This document shows, piece after piece, positions 6,249 to 7,964 of a stretch of 7,964 nucleotides of DNA. This DNA is from Sulfitobacter sp. (GTDB lineage Bacteria > Pseudomonadota > Alphaproteobacteria > Rhodobacterales > Rhodobacteraceae). The translations under genes were made by a program, and so were the position numbers. The stretch lies in NCBI GenBank assembly GCA_024636405.1, contig JAGXHC010000108.1:1-7964 (forward strand), written 5' to 3'. The notes under the pieces are model-generated. The model ran no database searches. It saw only the letters and a program-made list of their open reading frames with translations, and was not told the origin of the DNA. Each line of letters starts with the position of its first letter. The first letter of the stretch is position 1.

Positions 6249-7075
6249 TAAAGCGCTCCTCTGACATGCCACAGTTCCGGGAACAGTTCGACCTCAAGCA
6301 TCTTGCGCAAATAGGCCACGCCGTTGGTGCCACCGGTGCCGCGCTTGAACCCGATGATGCGTTCCACCGTTGTGACATGGTTGAACCGCCAGCGGCGGAA
6401 GTAATCTTCGAGATCGACGAGTTTTTCGGCCAGTTCATATAGATCCCAATGGGCTTTCGGGTTCTCGTAAACTTTCTGCCACAGGTCCTGCACAGGCTGT
6501 TTCGCCTCCCAGGCCTGCGCTTTGGGTTCACCAGCAAGCGGATCATGACCAAGCCTGCGACACAGCAGATCAATTGCCACCTGATACAGGCTTGGTTGCG
6601 CCAATTCATCCTGCAAGGCCTTCAGCGCGTCGGGGCGGTGTTCATGCACTTTCATCAAGGCACCGATGCGATTGCCAAGCAGATATTCCACCAACCGGTA
6701 CTGATGCGACTGAAATCCGGACGACTGTCCCAGCGACGGACGAAACGCGGTATATTCGCTGGGTGTCATCGTGCGCAGCACGTCCCAGGCATTATTGAGT
6801 TGCTCCAATATCCGCGCCACGCGGCTTAGCATTTTGAAAGCCGACTTCAGATCATCCTGCAACATCACCTGACGCGCGGCCTGCAATTCGTGGATAGCCA
6901 GCCGCATCCAAAGCTCGGACGTCTGGTGCTGGATGATAAACAACATCTCGTCATGGGCATCGCTCAGCGGTTTTTGCGCCGACAGGATGGCATCAAGCCC
7001 AAGGTAATCGCCATAAGACATTGCATCCGAAAAGCTCATTTTCGCGCCTTCAGAGGCGGTGTCAAAATCGCTCAT
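6248..7075 (-). CDS. kynA: Tryptophan 2,3-dioxygenase (EC 1.13.11.11)
   Basis: Heme enzyme, normally a cytosolic homotetramer, that inserts O2 into L-tryptophan to give N-formyl-L-kynurenine, the first step of the kynurenine route. 275 aa, typical of bacterial TDO. Visible signatures: [12 protein letters not shown] (20-31); [11 protein letters not shown] (46-56), where His50 corresponds to the active-site histidine (His55 in Xanthomonas TDO); [10 protein letters not shown] (121-130), with Arg127 expected to bind the substrate carboxylate; [14 protein letters not shown] (229-242), with His233 as the likely axial heme ligand; and the [12 protein letters not shown] loop (246-257). All key residues are present, so the enzyme should be active. 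The ATG overlaps the ligase stop by four bases (ATGA), with GAGGA eight bases upstream. It is the second gene of the visible catabolic block and precedes kynU. No kynB formamidase follows, unlike common kyn operons. Confidence 0.97.
   Translation of the reverse strand: MSDFDTASEGAKMSFSDAMSYGDYLGLDAILSAQKPLSDAHDEMLFIIQHQTSELWMRLAIHELQAARQVMLQDDLKSAFKMLSRVARILEQLNNAWDVLRTMTPSEYTAFRPSLGQSSGFQSHQYRLVEYLLGNRIGALMKVHEHRPDALKALQDELAQPSLYQVAIDLLCRRLGHDPLAGEPKAQAWEAKQPVQDLWQKVYENPKAHWDLYELAEKLVDLEDYFRRWRFNHVTTVERIIGFKRGTGGTNGVAYLRKMLEVELFPELWHVRGAL
6256..6262 (-). promoter_or_regulatory. Ribosome binding site deciding the kynU start
   Basis: AGAGGAG on the minus strand, seven bases before the GTG at 6248 and embedded in the last codons of kynA. 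It supports a TAGTG stop-start junction, with terminating ribosomes reinitiating, over the longer GTG start at 6272, which would begin within kynA. Confidence 0.75.
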
Positions 7076-7964
7076 GACGGTTTCCTCAGGGCGAAGCGTT
7101 GAATCTTGCCGGTTGGTGTCTTGGGCAGTGCGTCAATAAAAACGATGTCACGCGGGTATTTGAATGGCGCGATGGTAGCTTTAACATGGTCCTGTAACGC
7201 TTTGATCGTGCTCACATCTTTCGGTGTGCCTTCAACCAGGACGATATGCGCCTGCACGATTGATCCACGCGCCTCGTCGGGTTTGCCGACCACGCCACAT
7301 TCGCTGACAAACGGATGGCTGAGCAGCGCCGCCTCCACCTCTGGTCCGGCGATGTTATAGCCGGACGATATGATCATGTCGTCATTGCGCGCGGCAAAAT
7401 GCAGATAGCCGTCTTCGTCCATCGCAAAGCTGTCACCGGTGATGTTCCAGCCGTCGTGAACATAGATTGCCTGACGGTCATCCGCGAGATAGCGACACCC
7501 CGTCGGCCCGCGCACCGCAAGCCGCCCCACTGTGCCGCGTGGCACGTCATCACCGTTTTCGTCAATGATCCGCGCCTCGTATCCCCCCACCGGCTTGCCA
7601 GTGCAGGCGGCCTTGTGATCGTCAAAGCGGTTGGAGATGAAGATATGCAACATTTCCGTTGCACCAATTCCGTCCAGCATCGGCTTGCCCGTCTTCTTTT
7701 TCCAGTCGTGAAATACTGGCGCGGGCAATGTCTCGCCTGCGGAAACAGCCGCGCGCAGACTGCTGAGGTCCGCGCCTTCTTCCATGGCCTGCAACATTGC
7801 GCGGTAGGTCGTGGGCGCGGTAAAACACACGGTTGCTTTGTATTTTTCGATGATTTCGATCATGTTCGGCGGGCTGGCGGTTTCCAGCAGCGTCGCCGCA
7901 GCCCCGAAGCGTAAGGGGAAAATCGCCAGCCCCCCAAGGCCAAAGGTAAAGGCCAATGGCGGAG
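7072..7964 (-). CDS. 2-aminobenzoate (anthranilate)-CoA ligase, C-terminal part (cut by right edge)
   Basis: AMP-forming acyl/aryl-CoA ligase of the ANL superfamily. 296 residues are visible of a probable ~540; the frame is open to the edge, and the apparent start at 7956 is an internal Leu codon (TTG). The ATP/phosphate loop (TSGTTGxPK type) would lie outside. Visible landmarks: [12 protein letters not shown] near the edge, the [12 protein letters not shown] block (GxTE adenylation motif), WNITGD, the hinge region [23 protein letters not shown], and the C-terminal [14 protein letters not shown], whose catalytic Lys is encoded at 7107..7105. The [11 protein letters not shown] wording matches the benzoate/2-aminobenzoate-CoA ligase branch. 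Lying directly before kynA-kynU, it should convert the anthranilate made by kynureninase into anthraniloyl-CoA, using ATP and CoA. Benzoate or another aryl acid remains possible as substrate, because the acid-binding pocket is only partly visible. Confidence 0.85.
   Translation of the reverse strand, partial: PPLAFTFGLGGLAIFPLRFGAAATLLETASPPNMIEIIEKYKATVCFTAPTTYRAMLQAMEEGADLSSLRAAVSAGETLPAPVFHDWKKKTGKPMLDGIGATEMLHIFISNRFDDHKAACTGKPVGGYEARIIDENGDDVPRGTVGRLAVRGPTGCRYLADDRQAIYVHDGWNITGDSFAMDEDGYLHFAARNDDMIISSGYNIAGPEVEAALLSHPFVSECGVVGKPDEARGSIVQAHIVLVEGTPKDVSTIKALQDHVKATIAPFKYPRDIVFIDALPKTPTGKIQRFALRKPS

Larger units (their letters stand above)
1..7964 (-). other. Probable operon: ligase-kynA-kynU-ABC importer (5 genes)-ridA-like
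   Basis: Nine consecutive minus-strand genes. Junctions in order are: 4-base overlap, 1-base overlap, 92-base gap, 107-base gap, 4-base overlap, 8-base overlap, 4-base overlap and 39-base gap. The only terminator-like element is the hairpin at 3761-3797, so the module may be one transcript with partial termination. An internal promoter in the 92-base gap is possible but not visible to me. Both edges cut genes, so the operon continues beyond them. The main promoter should lie to the right, and further anthraniloyl-CoA catabolic genes could lie on either side. Confidence 0.7.

Noticed and set aside
5691..6251. Plus-strand open frame (186 codons) opposite kynU
   Set aside because: Antisense to the conserved kynureninase core. 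Its composition (many His, Arg, Gln) is typical of reverse-strand translation of GC-rich coding DNA.
7315..7914. Plus-strand open frame (199 codons) opposite the CoA ligase
   Set aside because: A shadow of a real gene. No family resemblance, and the minus strand carries conserved ligase motifs throughout.
7954..7956. TTG as a start codon of a short ligase-like protein
   Set aside because: The frame continues to the window edge with in-family residues (PP before LAFTFGLGG), so this is an internal Leu codon of a longer gene.

Overview
All nine genes lie on the minus strand, so they read from right to left. GC content is high (about 60% by eye). The gene content and order, the ATGA start/stop overlaps and the protein sequences suggest an alphaproteobacterium, most likely a Rhodobacterales (Roseobacter-type) bacterium. 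That placement is inferred from protein style and synteny, not from a marker gene.

The first block (7964 to 5058) is an aromatic amino-acid degradation module. It holds the C-terminal half of a 2-aminobenzoate (anthranilate)-CoA ligase of the AMP-forming family, cut by the right edge, then tryptophan 2,3-dioxygenase (kynA) and kynureninase (kynU). The three genes are packed with 4-base and 1-base overlaps. Together they describe tryptophan -> N-formylkynurenine -> (kynurenine) -> anthranilate -> anthraniloyl-CoA. The formamidase step (kynB) is not in the window.

The second block (4965 to 372) is a complete five-gene ABC importer of the branched-chain/hydrophobic amino acid (HAAT, Liv-type) class: periplasmic binding protein, two permeases and two ATPases. 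A strong intrinsic-terminator-like hairpin lies between the binding-protein gene and the first permease gene. It probably makes the binding protein more abundant than the membrane parts. The transporter's place inside the tryptophan/anthranilate module suggests that it imports tryptophan, kynurenine, anthranilate or a related aromatic compound.

The third block (332 to the left edge) is the start of a small RidA/YjgF-family gene. At the position of the catalytic arginine of archetypal RidA it carries methionine. It probably belongs to an arginine-less Rid subgroup, perhaps working on nitrogen-bearing intermediates of the anthraniloyl-CoA route.

The longest gaps are 92 bases (kynU to binding protein, bordered by a near-perfect palindrome over the kynU stop) and 107 bases (binding protein to permease, containing two hairpins). 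No stretch over 300 bases lacks a gene. I see no tRNA, rRNA, CRISPR array, insertion sequence, prophage gene, pseudogene or plus-strand gene. The operon's main promoter and any dedicated regulator must lie beyond the right edge or elsewhere. The most unusual points are the arginine-less Rid protein in this pathway, the missing kynB, the built-in attenuator, and three starts (kynU, binding protein, livG-type ATPase) that are better placed downstream of the longest reading frame.
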